Shown piece by piece: positions 1 to 13,200 of a DNA stretch of 64,000 nucleotides. Source of the stretch: Gordius sp. MW1 (lineage: Eukaryota; Nematomorpha; Gordioida; Gordea; Gordiidae). Where the stretch lies: assembly GCA_964036665.1 (NCBI GenBank), contig OZ038526.1, positions 22,568,001 to 22,632,000 on the forward strand. Reading direction: 5' to 3'. The translations under genes were made by a program, and so were the position numbers. Under the pieces are notes generated by a model. The model saw only the letters and a program-made list of their open reading frames with translations. It was not told the origin of the DNA and searched no databases. Every line of letters starts with the position of its first letter. Position 1 is the first letter of the stretch.

Positions 1-3000
1 TTTTACCTTATCCTTTATCTTAAAGTTGTTTACCCCATCTTTATCTTAAATTTGTTTATCCCACTATTTCAATAAGTGTTAACTCTCTTGTTCCAACCGG
101 TGTTCGCTATTATTCACCCTCCTATTTCAACTAGTTTTCATTATTTTTGTTTATAAATTAAAACTTGTCGACACCTTCTCGTTCATTGGTAATTCACATC
201 ACTTGTAAGTTACCTTTTTTTTTTTTCTCTTTTTTTTCTCTTTTTTTTTTTTTTTTATTGATAATGGTCGCTGGACGACCGAAATATCTAAACCCATTTC
301 CACCCTCGCATTTTATCAATCCTAAACTACCATTATTGGAAACTAACTTTATAAATTATAATGGATTGATAGTACATAAATATAGTCTATTTTAATCTTT
401 AACAACTTATAGGAGGGCATATTAGGGATGCTTTTTAGCTAAATTATATTAAAAAAAACTTATCGCTCAAATGTAAATGTATGATTTTTTTATAATGCAT
501 GTTATTTCAAGTTATTTTTGCTAGAAGCCGCGATATATATTTAATTATTTGATTGGCATGCATGTGACCGTCAATCGCCGTTCGTCGTTTTCTTTGATCG
601 GTCAGCACGCTTGTGGACGGCATGAAGGTTGCCTGTACGACAGTGTGGTCAATATGTGCAGAAGGGTAATGCGGTGTATAGGGACGGTATGCCTATATAG
701 AGCAGTGCGTGTACGACGAGGATTTGAAGTTCATTATTGCATGCGCGAACGTTGAACCCATTTGCGAATTAGAGACTTAATGCCCTTAATGACCTCTCAA
801 CTTCTTCTTTATCATGTGTTAGATCCCAGAGTCGTTGAATATTTTTATAAGTTTCTTCCATCTTGACCGGGTAAGCGCCATGTCCTGATTAATCTTCTTA
901 ATTTTCATCACTTAGTATACTTGCTCTTTCCACGTGACACGCGGTTACCCTCTTCCTCTCCTACCATTTTAAGGTACAATACTTTATATTCACATCATTG
1001 GCCTTCCTTCTTAGTATATGACTACAGAAACCTTAGCCAAATTTAGCAAATTCAGTCCGTCATTTGTTAAATATCCATTGAGATTGTCATTTGTCATATC
1101 GTGAAGCTTAATATACCCTAACCGTGTCATCCTCATCTATGACCAATTTTTGGCTACACATCATATCAGCTCTAAATAAGTTTGATGAGGTAGGAATCCT
1201 GGGTAGGCAAATATTTGCCCATTGTGCATGGTTTGATTTAAATATTTGGTTGGTTACCGCAACGTCGCTGTGATTTGATGAGGGTTAACAATAATCAGGT
1301 CTGAGTTTCACAACTCCCAGATGATTATGGTATGGTGACAGATTATTTTTTAACTTAAATGGTCGGAGGTGCTCGTATCGGTGCCGATGGCTGGTGTGTG
1401 GTGTTGCGATGTCACTTATAATTTAACGCAAATGTTTGTCCCGTGTGGTCCAGCGGCTAACTAGTCTCATCGCCCGCCCTCTTACTTTAACTATCCCTCA
1501 GAATCGCGAGATTATGACAGTGAGTGACGAAATACAATCGCACCGAGTACAAATATAAAGAAAGTGATGTGAGACGACAAGTCCCGTTAACCCAGAAATA
1601 GGTGCAAGCCAGACGTCTCCCGAGGAAACCTCCATAGAAAAACGTTTGCTGTCTTTCGAATACTCAGGTCTAAAGACCATTTTGAGAGAGGTCAACACTC
1701 GGGTTGGAGGAAGTTATCTTAACGAGTATGGTGTTGTAGGTTCAATGCACTCCACCAAAATAACCCCCCTCACTTTCTCGCTTTATGTTTGCTGCCTTTG
1801 TAAAATACCGCTTGCTAGCGCAGATGGTGCTAGCAAGCAGAAAGAACTGTCCTTTTTATCGTGTATAGAAGACACTAACTATATATCACCCTTTAAACAG
1901 AAATAAAATTTAGTTGTATTTTTACTTATTTCACTTTGTGCCTAATATTTTCTGCCATCGCGCTTCTAAGACTCGCCGCAGCTAAAATTATATATGTTGG
2001 TATTCATATTAATTTCGAGGGTAAAGAGGGGGGGGGCAAATCCCCCTAACTATATTGATATTCATATTAATTTGTGTTGTGAAATAATAGAAACTATACA
2101 TAATTTGTCAATTGAATAAAATAATTAAAACATTTGGTAATTAAAGTTTAAAGAATTTTCTCTGTTTGTTAACAAAAATAAATAGATATACTTTCAAAAT
2201 TATTCAAGTGTGCTAATATATTTTTTTAAACGTATTTAATGCTTATTTAAATTGGACCCCTGACATATAATTTAATTCAAAATCAATACTACAAAATCCC
2301 TCGCTTTGCGATGGGGGTTAATTTACCTGTCTAATCTGTGAAGATCACACCCATTGTTACATTTATTTCTTCCTCCTCGCCAATGCCATGGTCTTATAAG
2401 ATATTTTAATCTCTATGGATGGCCATAAATTAATAGTCCTGTATAATTACATATCAGTGCTCGACTAATTTCATATAAAAACATAAGCGTAAATGTCCGT
2501 GATATACAGAACTATCGCGAAGCTCCACCTCTCCAAATAATCTGAATCTTAACCTACACAATTTAAAAAAATTTCATAAGAAAAGTATATCCAATTGTAT
2601 TAAAAAGGTGTTGTTGAAGATATTTGCATATATGAGATCGCATAATTAAATTCTCTGAACTACATAATTTTGCATATAAATCTATCGAAAACATTTGTCT
2701 TATGTAACACGTTTTATGCTAATACATTTCTATTGTCAAATTTAAATTCAAAATGGGCGTCAAAATAATAAGATATAAATAAGGGAAGCGATCTAATTAA
2801 AAATGATACAAGCATACATTTCAATTTAAAACTAATAAAATATTATACACAAAAGCATTATTTTCAAAGATAGTTAGTAGTTGGTACAAAAATATTTTGT
2901 CCAGCATATTATGTAAACGTTTTTATAATATTCATAATATTTGACCTAAATCGACCTGACATTATTTAAATCCAACGCAAACCCGATCCGAAGGTATTTT

Positions 3001-3343
3001 AAAACATTCAATCCGAACCCTATCCCGACCCAGGTCAAGTCGGGTTAGGACCGAGTTCTTGTAACGCGTGCAGGCCTCTATCCTACCATAGATAGGATAT
3101 TAGTCACCAGCTGGTCTTTACAATATTTTTAAAAACATAAGGCATCTTTTAGGCTTTACACCTCTTTGCTGCAACCTTAAAAATTATACCTAATTGATTT
3201 CACAAACCTGTAATAGATACATTTCTTTCCTTAAAAATGGCTTCTATCTATATGCCTATCTATGCGATGAGGAATTATTTTCTGGGGTTGTTTTTTTGTT
3301 AAAGCCTTACTATGTACAGAATAACTCGAGTCTGCATCAAAAG
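1..3343. other. Gene-free AT-rich stretch
   Basis: I see no convincing exon on either strand. The short open frames here lack family motifs and splice context. A poly-T/C tract lies at about 210-260. A G-tract followed by CCCCC at about 2025-2050 looks like a remnant of the CATGGGCG MITE family found elsewhere in the window. A short stretch at about 2985-3060 with CCCGATCC and CCCGACCC words is a decayed copy of the repeat seen at 50.2, 51.5 and 63.1 kb. A tRNA-like run near 1440-1515 is discussed under rejected items. Confidence 0.6.
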
Positions 3344-3535
3344 TAGTGCTGTAAAAACAGCTGGGTATTGTTTGCTTTGGTTTTACTAAGACTATCGGTC
3401 GCTTCTTACCTGTTTTCAAATTTCGACCAAGCCTACAGGTCGACTAAGAGAAGCAAACCAAAAAACCTTTGGTCTATTTATATTTAGTCGACTAAAACCA
3501 CAAATCAACCAAATAAAACCCAGCCGTTTATGATC
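3344..3535. repeat. Degenerate hAT-type MITE (TAGTGTTGTAAAA family)
   Basis: The left end reads TAGTGCTGTAAAAACAGCTGG, and the right end carries the inverse complement of the family's CGGCTGGGTTTT motif. The interior contains the paired GTCGACTAA and TTAGTCGAC words of the family. The best-preserved copy, at 18362-18561, has an exact 8-bp target duplication. No clear duplication survives here, so this is an old copy. It has no coding capacity. Confidence 0.6.
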
Positions 3536-6506
3536 GCATTTTATTCATTAATATTACCAACTACTACGTGCTTGTAAAGCCAGGCCACCCACCCAATAAG
3601 AGCCATTCGAAACAAAGTCACAGGCTTCTTTTACCTCCTCAATGATTTACTAAAAACAAACTACATAATCAAAGTTATCATGGAGTATGCTCAAATTTAC
3701 CACATTTTTTGCAAACTGTGAAATTGTATACAAACAACTTTTATCATCGGTATTACATTCCTTAAAATAATTCTTCTGAATTTTAAATTTAATAGGCATC
3801 CCTCCTCACGGGCAAACCAATATTTTAGAATAAGGTTCCCGCTGATTTACGTTAACTTAAAAATCTAGTCAATTACAAAACCAATTCCATATTATAAAGA
3901 TTTTAGTGGTAAAAAATAGGCTGTAAATTCACGCATACAATCATTAACAGTGTAAATCTCAGCATGGAGTTTTGAGTGAAACATGGAAAGTTTAGGTTGT
4001 TCTTACAGAGCTCAATTCCACGCTCTCTACTTCTATTGGCTAGATCCGGAGCCAATATAGGGGCGTTATCATTACACTTATATTCCTAAATTGATCCGGT
4101 CAATCACATTTTTCAGCCTTATTGAATTTATGTATAATGTTAAAAACGAGTCCGGCAATTTTCTAATTCTTCAGCTTCAACAAATATCCTATTAACAAGT
4201 GTTAATGAACTTTTTCCTCTCATACCGTTGTGGCGAGAGTGGACAATATGATTGTGTTTAGGGTTTAATAATGTAATTTTTCAAGACTACTTAAAAGTTG
4301 AGTTCCAGACTTAAATATGTTTCAGGCATGGAGATAATAGTAGAACCCCGTTGCTGGATGATCAATTGAAGTGCCCAAAAGTAGACAGGTTGGCATATTG
4401 TTTCGATGCTGCATCAAGAGGGAGGTTGCTTAAAGAAAGTCAATGCACGGAGTTTAAAATATTCAACGAATAAGTATATTAGATAATGCGCGACAAGAAA
4501 TATGGCTAAAGAGCAAAACTTACATATCTATGCTAATAACGGTGTCACCCTATTGAAATAAAATATGGGTATTTAAGGCTCCAATAGAAAACTTATTGCA
4601 AGCCATGGATATAAGAATATGATGTAGCTCGGAGTATACCAAGCTCGATTAAGTGAAAAGATTTTCAAAATCCATTTTTCTAAGCCCGGCTTGTATGTTC
4701 AGGTGGCAGCACGGTTGGTGAAATGGAACTTAAACCTATGGAGTACGGATCATCGCTAGGGGAAAAAGTATTTGGCGATGTTCTTGACGACGTCAGTAGC
4801 CATCCGGGTATGTTGCTATCTCTCGCTGACTTTACGGGTTGACACCACTGTCAAGGGTTGCCGACACCGTCCTTACATATTTTCTATTGCGGCCGAGCTT
4901 TAGCAGCCCTTTTTTTCTGTGACGCTGGCGCCTTTAGAGCTGGATTGCAAGGATGCGAGCTAAAACAGTTTTCTGGTTAGGTATACGTTTCAGAGCCATA
5001 TATAGCTGCCCAATCTCGATTTACGGCTTGATTTTAAAAAGTATAAAAAATGGCATTTCTTGTTGTAAGGAGTTAAGTATGTGTTGTAGCCGCGCATCTT
5101 ACCATGCGCATCATCCCATGCGCTTCTTCCCCCTCTCCCCTCTATCTCCCTCGCTTTGTTAAACGCGTGCTAATGCGCTGCGCTGGCAAGTCAAGCGTGC
5201 ATGATCATTGTACTTTAACACCCATATAATGTAAAACTCGTGGGCATAATATCTTTTTTGTATCCCTTTCGCGGATATGTAGGCGCATCGTCTTTTTAAT
5301 CCTTATAGGATTATTTTATCATTATGGAACGTTACCTTCGCGTAGCTACGGACATTATGAATTATGTCATTCAGTTATAATAAATAAAGAAGGCATAATT
5401 AATAAAAAGATTCTTTCAATAACAAAGATTTGTTAATAATTGTTAAATCATAAGAGTAATTCGTTAAACCAATAAAATTAAATTTGTTAAATTAAATGGT
5501 TGTTTGTGTTAAATAGAAAATACTTCTATTATTTTCTTTAGTATGTGAAGCAGTAAGACGTAACTTGTTTTAGCTTACTATTGATTTTTAAAAGACACGA
5601 CAAAAATGCGATATATACGTAGATTCATTAAGGTAATATAGGATTGGGTTTAATAACGCAAGGAAAAAATTATAAATAAAAAAGTGCAATTATTTAACAA
5701 AGGGGCAAATGCTATTAGGATTAATATTACAACAGGTATATATAGTGTTGGATTCTAGGGTAACGGGAATGGTTAAAGAATAATTTCGGGTGTGCCTTAA
5801 AAACCAGTTGATAATTATTCAAGAAATCTTTCCACGTTTGCATATATATTAGGGCGCGGTAAATGTATCATTTTTTAAAAAATCCCTATTTATTAAATTC
5901 ATATAGTTTAATTGTGATATTTATCCTTATGGAATATCATTAAAAATCATAAATTAAATCAAATGTCGGTAAAACAACAAACTATAAATTTGACTAAAAT
6001 TTTGCAACCGTTGTGCTTCCCTCGGAACACAGACTGCAAATAGTGTAATTGTATCCTACCCTCGAAGCCTACAAATCCCTTTTCCTTAAAAATATTATCA
6101 TATGGTTTTAGTATAGATTTTTTAAAATACTTGTTTACAGTATTTTAACTTGTCTTATACATATAATACATGTCATTATTTATGGAGTCATTTGCAAAGC
6201 ATAGAGGATTTTGTCAAATTCTTATGCCTAGTACCAACTTTTAACGTGATTGTCAACAAAATAAGTTGTCATGTGTAGAATGCGAGAGGTCCAAACTCAT
6301 CTTTAATTATGTGGCAACCCTTGCGTTATAAGCGTATAGGTAATGGTCCAATTGCTAATTACATGCATCTAATATATATGGGTGTATGTTTTAGAAATGT
6401 TTGATTTTATTTAGCTTATTTAGGCTATTGTTTTGTGTGTCCTAACTATTGCATTTTACAATCGTGATTATTGCTATTTTTAACGACTTTGAAAATGAGT
6501 TTGAAT
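3536..6506. other. Gene-free stretch upstream of LSM2
   Basis: No exon with recognisable protein similarity was found. The unassigned first exon of LSM2 (5' leader plus ATG) should lie at the right end of this stretch or just beyond it, but no ATG followed by a strong donor stands out. A pyrimidine-rich patch lies at about 5125-5160. Everything else reads as AT-rich intergenic DNA. Confidence 0.5.
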
Positions 6507-6665
6507 TAGTGTGGTAAAAACGGCTGGGTTTGATTTTGTCACCTTTGCTTCTAGTCGACTGAACATCAAATTTTGGTCTGTTTTTATTAGTCAATCTCTT
6601 TACCTATCAAAATTTAAAAAACAGAGTAGAATCGACCATTAGGCCTAGTTAAATTAAAAGTCGAC
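6507..6665. repeat. Degenerate hAT-type MITE upstream of LSM2
   Basis: It begins TAGTGTGGTAAAAACGGCTG, the family terminus seen at 18362, and continues with the CTAGTCGACTGAACAT and GGTCTGTTTTTATTAGTC words typical of the family interior. The right end is eroded and the coordinate is approximate. It sits about 100 nt before the first assigned LSM2 exon, so it lies in the LSM2 first intron or promoter. Confidence 0.5.
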
Positions 6666-6764
6666 ACTACTTCGAAATTTTCAAAAAAGTAATCAATTGA
6701 ATTGTTATTGAATTCAAAATTTATGGTAAATTAATGTTTTAATTATAATTTTAGGTCATTTTAG

Positions 6765-7252
6765 CTATTCTATTCGTTTTTCAAATCTTTGGTAGGCAAA
6801 GATATTATTGTTGAGCTCAAAAATGACATTAGGTAATTTTTTTAATATAAATTTTTTTATTTTATATTAGCATATGTGGCACATTACACTCGGTCGATCA
6901 ATATCTTAATATAAAACTAATTGATGTGAGTGTTACAGATCCTGAAAAACATCCCCATATGGTAAAATAAATAAAAATCAACTTCCTAAACTATTATATA
7001 CTTAGATAATTTATTTTATTTTTTGAAAAGTGTTAAATAATGTTTATGTTAATAAACTTACTGCACAGAATACTTTTTTGTTTATAAATCAATAAGTTTA
7101 TAGTTTTATTTATTATTTATACATAGCTGTCTGTAAAGAATTGTTTCATACGAGGCTCTGTTGTTAGGTACGTTCAATTACCTTATGAAGAAGTGGACAC
7201 TACATTATTACAAGATGCAACAAGAAAAGAGACTGCTCATAAACAACAATGA
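6765..7252 (+). CDS. LSM2: LSm2, U6 snRNA-associated Sm-like protein (ATG exon not assigned)
   Basis: Three exons are read at 6765-6832, 6871-6961 and 7127-7252 (TGA), with introns of 38 and 165 nt. Together they give 94 residues, starting LFYSFFKSLVGKDIIVELKN and including ICGTLHSVDQYLNIKL, FIRGSVVRYVQLP and EVDTTLLQDATRKE. With the initiator Met this makes 95 residues, the length of human LSM2, and the match is close throughout both Sm motifs. Splice phases fit (AG|C giving Ser; CAT ATG|CTG). The protein is a subunit of the LSm2-8 nuclear ring that binds the U6 snRNA 3' end and of the LSm1-7 ring in mRNA decay. The initiator ATG must lie in an upstream exon, because the first assigned exon follows an AG acceptor directly with the codon after Met. 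The 38-nt intron is unusually short. Family identity is very secure; the missing start exon is the main gap. Confidence 0.93.
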
Positions 7253-7308
7253 TGTTAATTATTTGATATAAGTTTTTGTACATAAAATGTGTATGAGTTT
7301 GTTTACTA

Positions 7309-7314
7309 AATAAA
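7309..7314 (+). promoter_or_regulatory. Likely LSM2 polyadenylation signal (AATAAA)
   Basis: A canonical AATAAA lies 57 nt after the LSM2 stop codon in AT-rich sequence, the right distance for a short 3' UTR. The cleavage site was not determined. Confidence 0.5.
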
Positions 7315-7818
7315 TTAGTTATTTCTTATTATATATCTGAGGAATTAATCAATTACCTAATATTTCAAGTTATTTAATGTATAGCTTTTGAATGCGCATT
7401 TATATTTTGCTATATATATAATTTATATATAAACCTAATATTAAACCTTTTTAATTTAAAAATTGAATTTGTTAGGATTGTTTTTGTTTTGTTAATATCT
7501 TATGAAAAAAGTTTGTTTGAATAGAATGTTGAAATATATGTAAACTCTAAAGTATCCTATATTTGTATTTAATGTGCATTAAAAAAATTTAGTCTATTAT
7601 TTTTAAATCGCATCTTAAATAAACTTTTTATAAAATGGAAAAGTTATTAAAGGTGTTGAATGATTAAAAAAAACGTTGAATTTACAAAAATTATTAAAAC
7701 TTAATTTGAAAACACTGATAAGTCAGATTTTCTATAATTATTTTGATATTTGTATCAACATATAGGGAAAATTTTTTAATTGAGGTTAAATATTGAAAAA
7801 TAAATTAAATTATAAAAT
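7315..7818. other. Convergent intergenic gap between LSM2 and the unnamed minus-strand gene
   Basis: This 0.5-kb, very AT-rich stretch holds the 3' ends of two convergent genes. I see no further exon, repeat or RNA gene in it. Confidence 0.6.
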
Positions 7819-9072
7819 TTAATATAAATGTGATTTTAATTTATGAATGTCTGAAATCATTAATTCGACAAAGGTTTGAACTCTTAATTTAGTTTTCAAT
7901 ACATCTTTATAACCAGCATATAACATTTTCTGTTCTAATGGTGATAAGTTGGGAATCCTGCATTAATAATTATATTTCATACTAATAGTTAAATCAAAAT
8001 CATTTTATGATATTTTTTAGATCAAAAAAAAGAATGTTTTAATTGACAAAAATGATTAGATAGTAATAAATTGTAATATTATAGATTAAATTATAATAAA
8101 CAAATCAAATTTAATACCTTAAAGTGGTCTAAAGGTAATAAAAATGTTTTTAAATTATTTTGTGATAATGAAGCAATCATAATGTTCTTGAATTAAAATA
8201 AACATTAAGAAATATAACATTTTTGAGTAAAACATAAAATTTTGCAATTTAATAAGTTATAAATAAACTGTTTTAGTATATTATCAAATTTTATTAACTT
8301 TATAAATTGAAAAAAAAAAGTTCATTAAACTTACCAAATGACAAAAAAGAAATTATCCGATTTCAAATTAAGATCTGCAGGAGTTTGAAACAGGGTTGGT
8401 TTGAATAAAATAAATTTACATTCTGTTTCTCCAAATAAATTTACGTCGTCCAGAAATGAGGTTAAAAACAGATGATTCCCACATTCCAAACACGTGACTC
8501 TGCCTAAATCGTCTGCGTCATCTATACAAAGAATCACGTGACTAACAATTCCAACCTTCAACTGGGTCATTTTGTTGAGACATATTTCATCTAAAATGAA
8601 TCCCTGATTCAAAATCTAATATTTTCAAAATTTTACTTTTTTAAAATTAATTTTTAATTTTTTTTAATTATATGTAAATATTCAATTTACTTTAAAATTT
8701 AAAGATTTATAATTATATTAAACTCTTAAATATTGATAATTCCGTTAGTTATATCTAAAATAAACCCTTTAATTGGTATTATTTGATTTCTTTCAAAAGT
8801 AAAAAAATTATCATCAAAAGAATAAATTACAAATTAATTTTTGTATTTAAGAGCAATTTTTTAAAATATTTCTTTTTTAATTTAATATTTTGTACCGCAT
8901 TGTCCCTTGTCAAATCGACGAGGAGCACATTTTCAAGTCCGTAATCATCGGAAAGATGCGACCAATCGCGTTTATTCGCGCCGTTTCCATCAGTTGTTGG
9001 CGCGTTTTCGACTTTTTTAAACTTTTTCCCTCTCCCGCCCAAATCAGCTGATTGCACCCGGAAGGGATTCAT
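7819..9072 (-). CDS. Unrecognised 198-residue protein, three exons
   Basis: Exons on the minus strand are 9072-8896, 8615-8335 and 7957-7819, with phases 0 and 2 chaining exactly and a strong GTAAGT donor after exon 2. The start ATG at 9072 is preceded immediately by an in-frame TGA. The protein starts MNPFRVQSADLGGRGKKFKK, a basic and polar head. The middle section has two nearby cysteines (VTCLECGNH) in an alternating hydrophobic pattern that could be a beta barrel. The C-terminal exon is helical in character (IPNLSPLEQKMLYAGYKDVL). No signal peptide or membrane segment is visible. I do not recognise the family. A divergent single-domain nuclear protein is possible, but that is a guess. Consistent splice phases and non-random amino-acid composition are the reasons for calling it real. 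It is head to head with transglutaminase A, 1.18 kb apart. Confidence 0.7.
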
Positions 9073-10251
9073 TCATCCGTTGTTAATATAAATAAAACTT
9101 AAATTGTAATCCCAATAACCATAATGATTGTTGCCTTTTAATTAAATCACGTTTTAATTTTCTAACCTCTCGTCAACTGTCAGAATTTTATTTTAACGAG
9201 AAATAATTTGTAATAATTGTCTGGCAAAAAAAATTTTTGCTCAGTTTTTTTGTTGCTTATTGCTAAGTTTTGTGGAGACGGAATAAATTTAAGCAAAGTC
9301 ATAATTATTTTTTAGTTTACCTAAAATATTGAAGTTAATAATAGTTTAATAAATAACTTTTTCAAATTTTTGTAGAGTTATAACAGAGTGTAATTATATA
9401 ATAATCCTGAAGCTTAGGTAAGAAGAAGTGATAAAATTAAAAGAGATCATATTGAATTGAAATTTTTTTTTATATTATTTTTCATTCTTATATGATTAAA
9501 TAAATATGGTAAATTAAAATACTTTTTTGCCATAAATTTATCTGATTTTTCAAAATTATTTAATTTCTATATTTTTTATTTCATTATTCTTGAAGAAGAA
9601 TAAGAAATATTTTTAAGTATTTCTGCCCTTGGAATAGAATGATAAATGATATATGAATGAAACATATTTTCCCGACATTTTTTCCACTATTCTTAAACAA
9701 TTAACATCCATTCGGATGTATTTTAATTAAAAATATGATTAATTAATATTTTCCTAATTTAATTTTGACGGAAATTGAATGGTTGTCTGGTTTGGAAATT
9801 ATGTGCGGAAATTTTCATAATAAATAATTAATTTTCAAGATGTTTCTATATTATGATTCTTTAAACAAACGCGACCTTAAAACTAAAAAAATCCCGAATT
9901 TTAATTAATTTTGCAAAATGTCAATTGGTCGAAAAGTATTTTATACTTTGTTTCGAAACAAAATGTTGAAACATTTGACAGTTCTAATAATGTTGTTAAT
10001 TATATTTGAGAGATTGAAGTAGACACAAGGAAAAGTTATAAAAAATGGCCTTCAAAGATCATCCTTCAAAAACATTCTTTCTTTTTTTCTCGGAATATTA
10101 AAAAAAATATTTTTTCTTGAAATTTTTTTAAAAAAGTAATAAAATATTATATTATTAGTAACAAAATTAATTTGTTTAAACGATTATTTTCTGTGTAAAA
10201 TATAATTTATTTAAAATTATTTTTCGTAGATTTTAACTTTTAAAAAGGAAA
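9073..10251. promoter_or_regulatory. Divergent intergenic region between the unnamed gene and transglutaminase A
   Basis: The start codons of two oppositely oriented genes face away from this 1.18-kb AT-rich region, so it must hold both promoters. I see no clear core promoter motif that stands out from the AT background, and no repeat of the families found elsewhere. Untranslated exons may lie here. Confidence 0.45.
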
Positions 10252-13200
10252 ATGTCGTCAAATAGGAATTTTGATTGGTCATTCGGAGATTTAAACCAAC
10301 CAATAGAAAATCGATTTAGAAATTTAACCGGACGTAATTGGGCATCAACCAACGCGCGCCCGCGAAATGAAACTGATCATTTTCCGAATTTTTTCCGAGA
10401 TAGCGAAAACTTTTTCAGAGGTACAACGGTAGTTTTTTTTCAAAAAATTCAAAATATTAATAAAATTTGAAAAAAGAATCTAATAATTTTTTAATTGAAA
10501 TTCATTTTATAAATTAAATTTTTTAGATTTTGTAATATAAATTAATATTTATCTAAATAAAAGGCTTTACAATATATTTTTATTTACATTTTTTGGAGAA
10601 TAAACAATTTAATTTATTGTTTTAATTTAAAAATTCAAGAATGTGATTACTATTGTAGTATAAAATTAATTAAATTAATTCCTTTTTGAATGAAATTCAT
10701 TTGTTGTTTGAAAAGTAAGTGAATTTTTAATTTGTTTTATAAGTAAAATATTTAATAATTTAGATAAATAGTTATATTAGTTTAAATATATATTTTATTA
10801 ATTTTATAACATTTTTAATTATGTTGAATACTAAATTACTGGATTATACACTATATTTGTGTAACTTATATTTTTTATTATTTAAAATCTGACAATTTAA
10901 ATCGATTTAAATAAGAATTTGAAGAAAATAAACCAATCAGACACGGTCCAACTTCGACGAGGAGACCACAACCCACTCCTGAAAGAGGTCCAATCAGAGA
11001 GATTCCAGTAAAAAATGCACCCAATCAAGTATAATAATTTGAATTTTAAATTTTAAATTAGGATTAATAAATTATTGATTATTTTTAAAAAATATTAATT
11101 TTGCTTAGATGAAAAAATAAGTAAAAATAGTTAAGAATATTAATTGAATTATTTGTAATTAAAATAATTAATTATCTGTCAGGATATTATTTCGATATAT
11201 TTCTTATCCTCAAAACTAATATTAAATTTCCACATATATAAATAATTTTTCTATATTTAAAAAAATAAAAAAATATAATTAATTTTATAAGTTAAAATGT
11301 TTTTTACATTTAGATTACTAATGTCGATATGTCCGCTCGCGCCAATACAGAACTGCATTTTACATCAAAATTTGAAATAGTTCGGCGCGAAAATATTTTA
11401 ATTGTTAGAAGAGGAAAACCTTTTACGATTCAAATTTCTTTCAAAAATGAATTTAATCCAAAAGTAGATGGTGTTAAATTTGTTTTTGATTTAGGTAAAA
11501 TTTATATATTTTTTATGAAATATATTAATTTTTTCATTTTTTAAGAAAATAATGAAAATTATTAAATTTCTCAAAATCATTATTTAATTTCTATTATTAC
11601 AGTAAATTTCTCAATAAAATTAGGCATGTAATGTGTAATTGAATCTTTTTTTTGTAAATTTAAAAATTAACAAAGTAAAATGAATGGGATTTGTTTCATT
11701 TTATACAAAATTTTGTCAAAAAAACGCATTTTTTATAAAAGATGTATTATAATGTCATATATTAATTAAAAATCTTGAGAATTTAAATAAGAATTCGTGT
11801 GAATTTTTGAAAAACTTACATTCATTGATTCATTAAAACTATAAAAAAGGAAAATATTTTGATGAATATATATAAAAACGAAAAATTTCAAAGAGTTTAT
11901 ATAAGATATCGTAAAAATACCGTGAAACTTCTAAAAATTCAAAAAAATTGTAAAAATTGCAAAATATTATATTAAAAAACAGTACAAATTAAAAAAAAAT
12001 TAGTAAAAAATAATTTAATTAATATAAAGAAAATATATTATTTTTTAAAAAAATTTATTTTCAGGAAATGATCCTAATATAATAAAAGGAACTAAACAAG
12101 TGCTAGATGTAGATACAGAAGATTTACCGACTAAAGATTGGGGAGCACGACAGAAATCTATTCAAGGCAATAGAATTTGGGTGGAGTGTTTGGCAGCACC
12201 TAACACTCCAATTGGTGCTTGGAAGCTATCCATCATTGTTGAAAGGATGGATTCTGGACAAAAATTGATATATAAAGAACAAAAACCAATTTTTATCCTA
12301 TTTAACCCTTGGAACCCAGGTACAATTTTTTATATTAATTTTAAAAAATAATTTTATAATTTTCTTAAAATCTTGAAAAATATTAAGTTTTTACACTTTA
12401 ACATTATATTAATGAAGAAAATTAAATTCTTTTATTTTTCATTTTATATTTTTTTTTGTTATCTAGTGTTATTAATCATATTATTTTGAATTTTATTATT
12501 ATAAAATACATGTTTCCTAAAGATGAATAAAAAAAATTAATTTTTAAATTTGTTATTTTTGTAAATATATATGAAATTTGAAAGTAATTTTGAATAAACC
12601 TTATCTAATTTTTTGTAAATATTTATAAAAATTTAATAATTTTATAATTTTTTAAAGTTAAATAAAAATTGATTTCAAATATTTAATTTGCCATTTCAAG
12701 AATATTTACGAATTTTGAAATAATTTAAAATCTTAAATTATCTAATTTCTACTAAAACATTTAAAAAAATTCATTAATTTTTTAATTTTTTTTGATTTTT
12801 TTGATTTTTTTTAATTTTTTTATTATGAATGAAAATTAATTTTCAACATTAAATTTCTAATTATTGAATTATGAATATTATTTTTTTGTAAATAAATTTT
12901 AAAAATGAATTTTTTAAAATTTTTTGATTTTTTAGGAGATTTGGTTTATATGGAAGATGATGCCTGGAGGAATGAAGGAGTTTTAAAAGATGTGGGAAAA
13001 ATTTGGATGGGAACTACACGAGACATTCATTCACGCATGTGGAGTTATGGACAAGTCATATAATTTCTAAATTATTTTGTTTTTTGATACAAAAAAGATT
13101 ATTTTACTCAAGATTAAATAAAATAATAATTTTAATAATTCCAATATTTTTTTATAAAAATAAAATTTTCTTTAAATTTTAATCCATTATAAATTGCAAA

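Noticed and set aside
549-755. 68-codon plus-strand frame with several Cys and Arg
   Set aside because: No homology, no splice context and no neighbouring exons; such frames are expected by chance in this GC-richer patch.
1438-1515. tRNA-like run (TGGTCCAGCGG then GAATCGCGAGATT)
   Set aside because: The A-box-like word is good but the B-box match is poor and no cloverleaf or second copy was found, so neither a tRNA nor a SINE can be supported.
8331-8612. Stand-alone 93-codon gene
   Set aside because: It is the middle exon of the three-exon minus-strand gene at 7819-9072.
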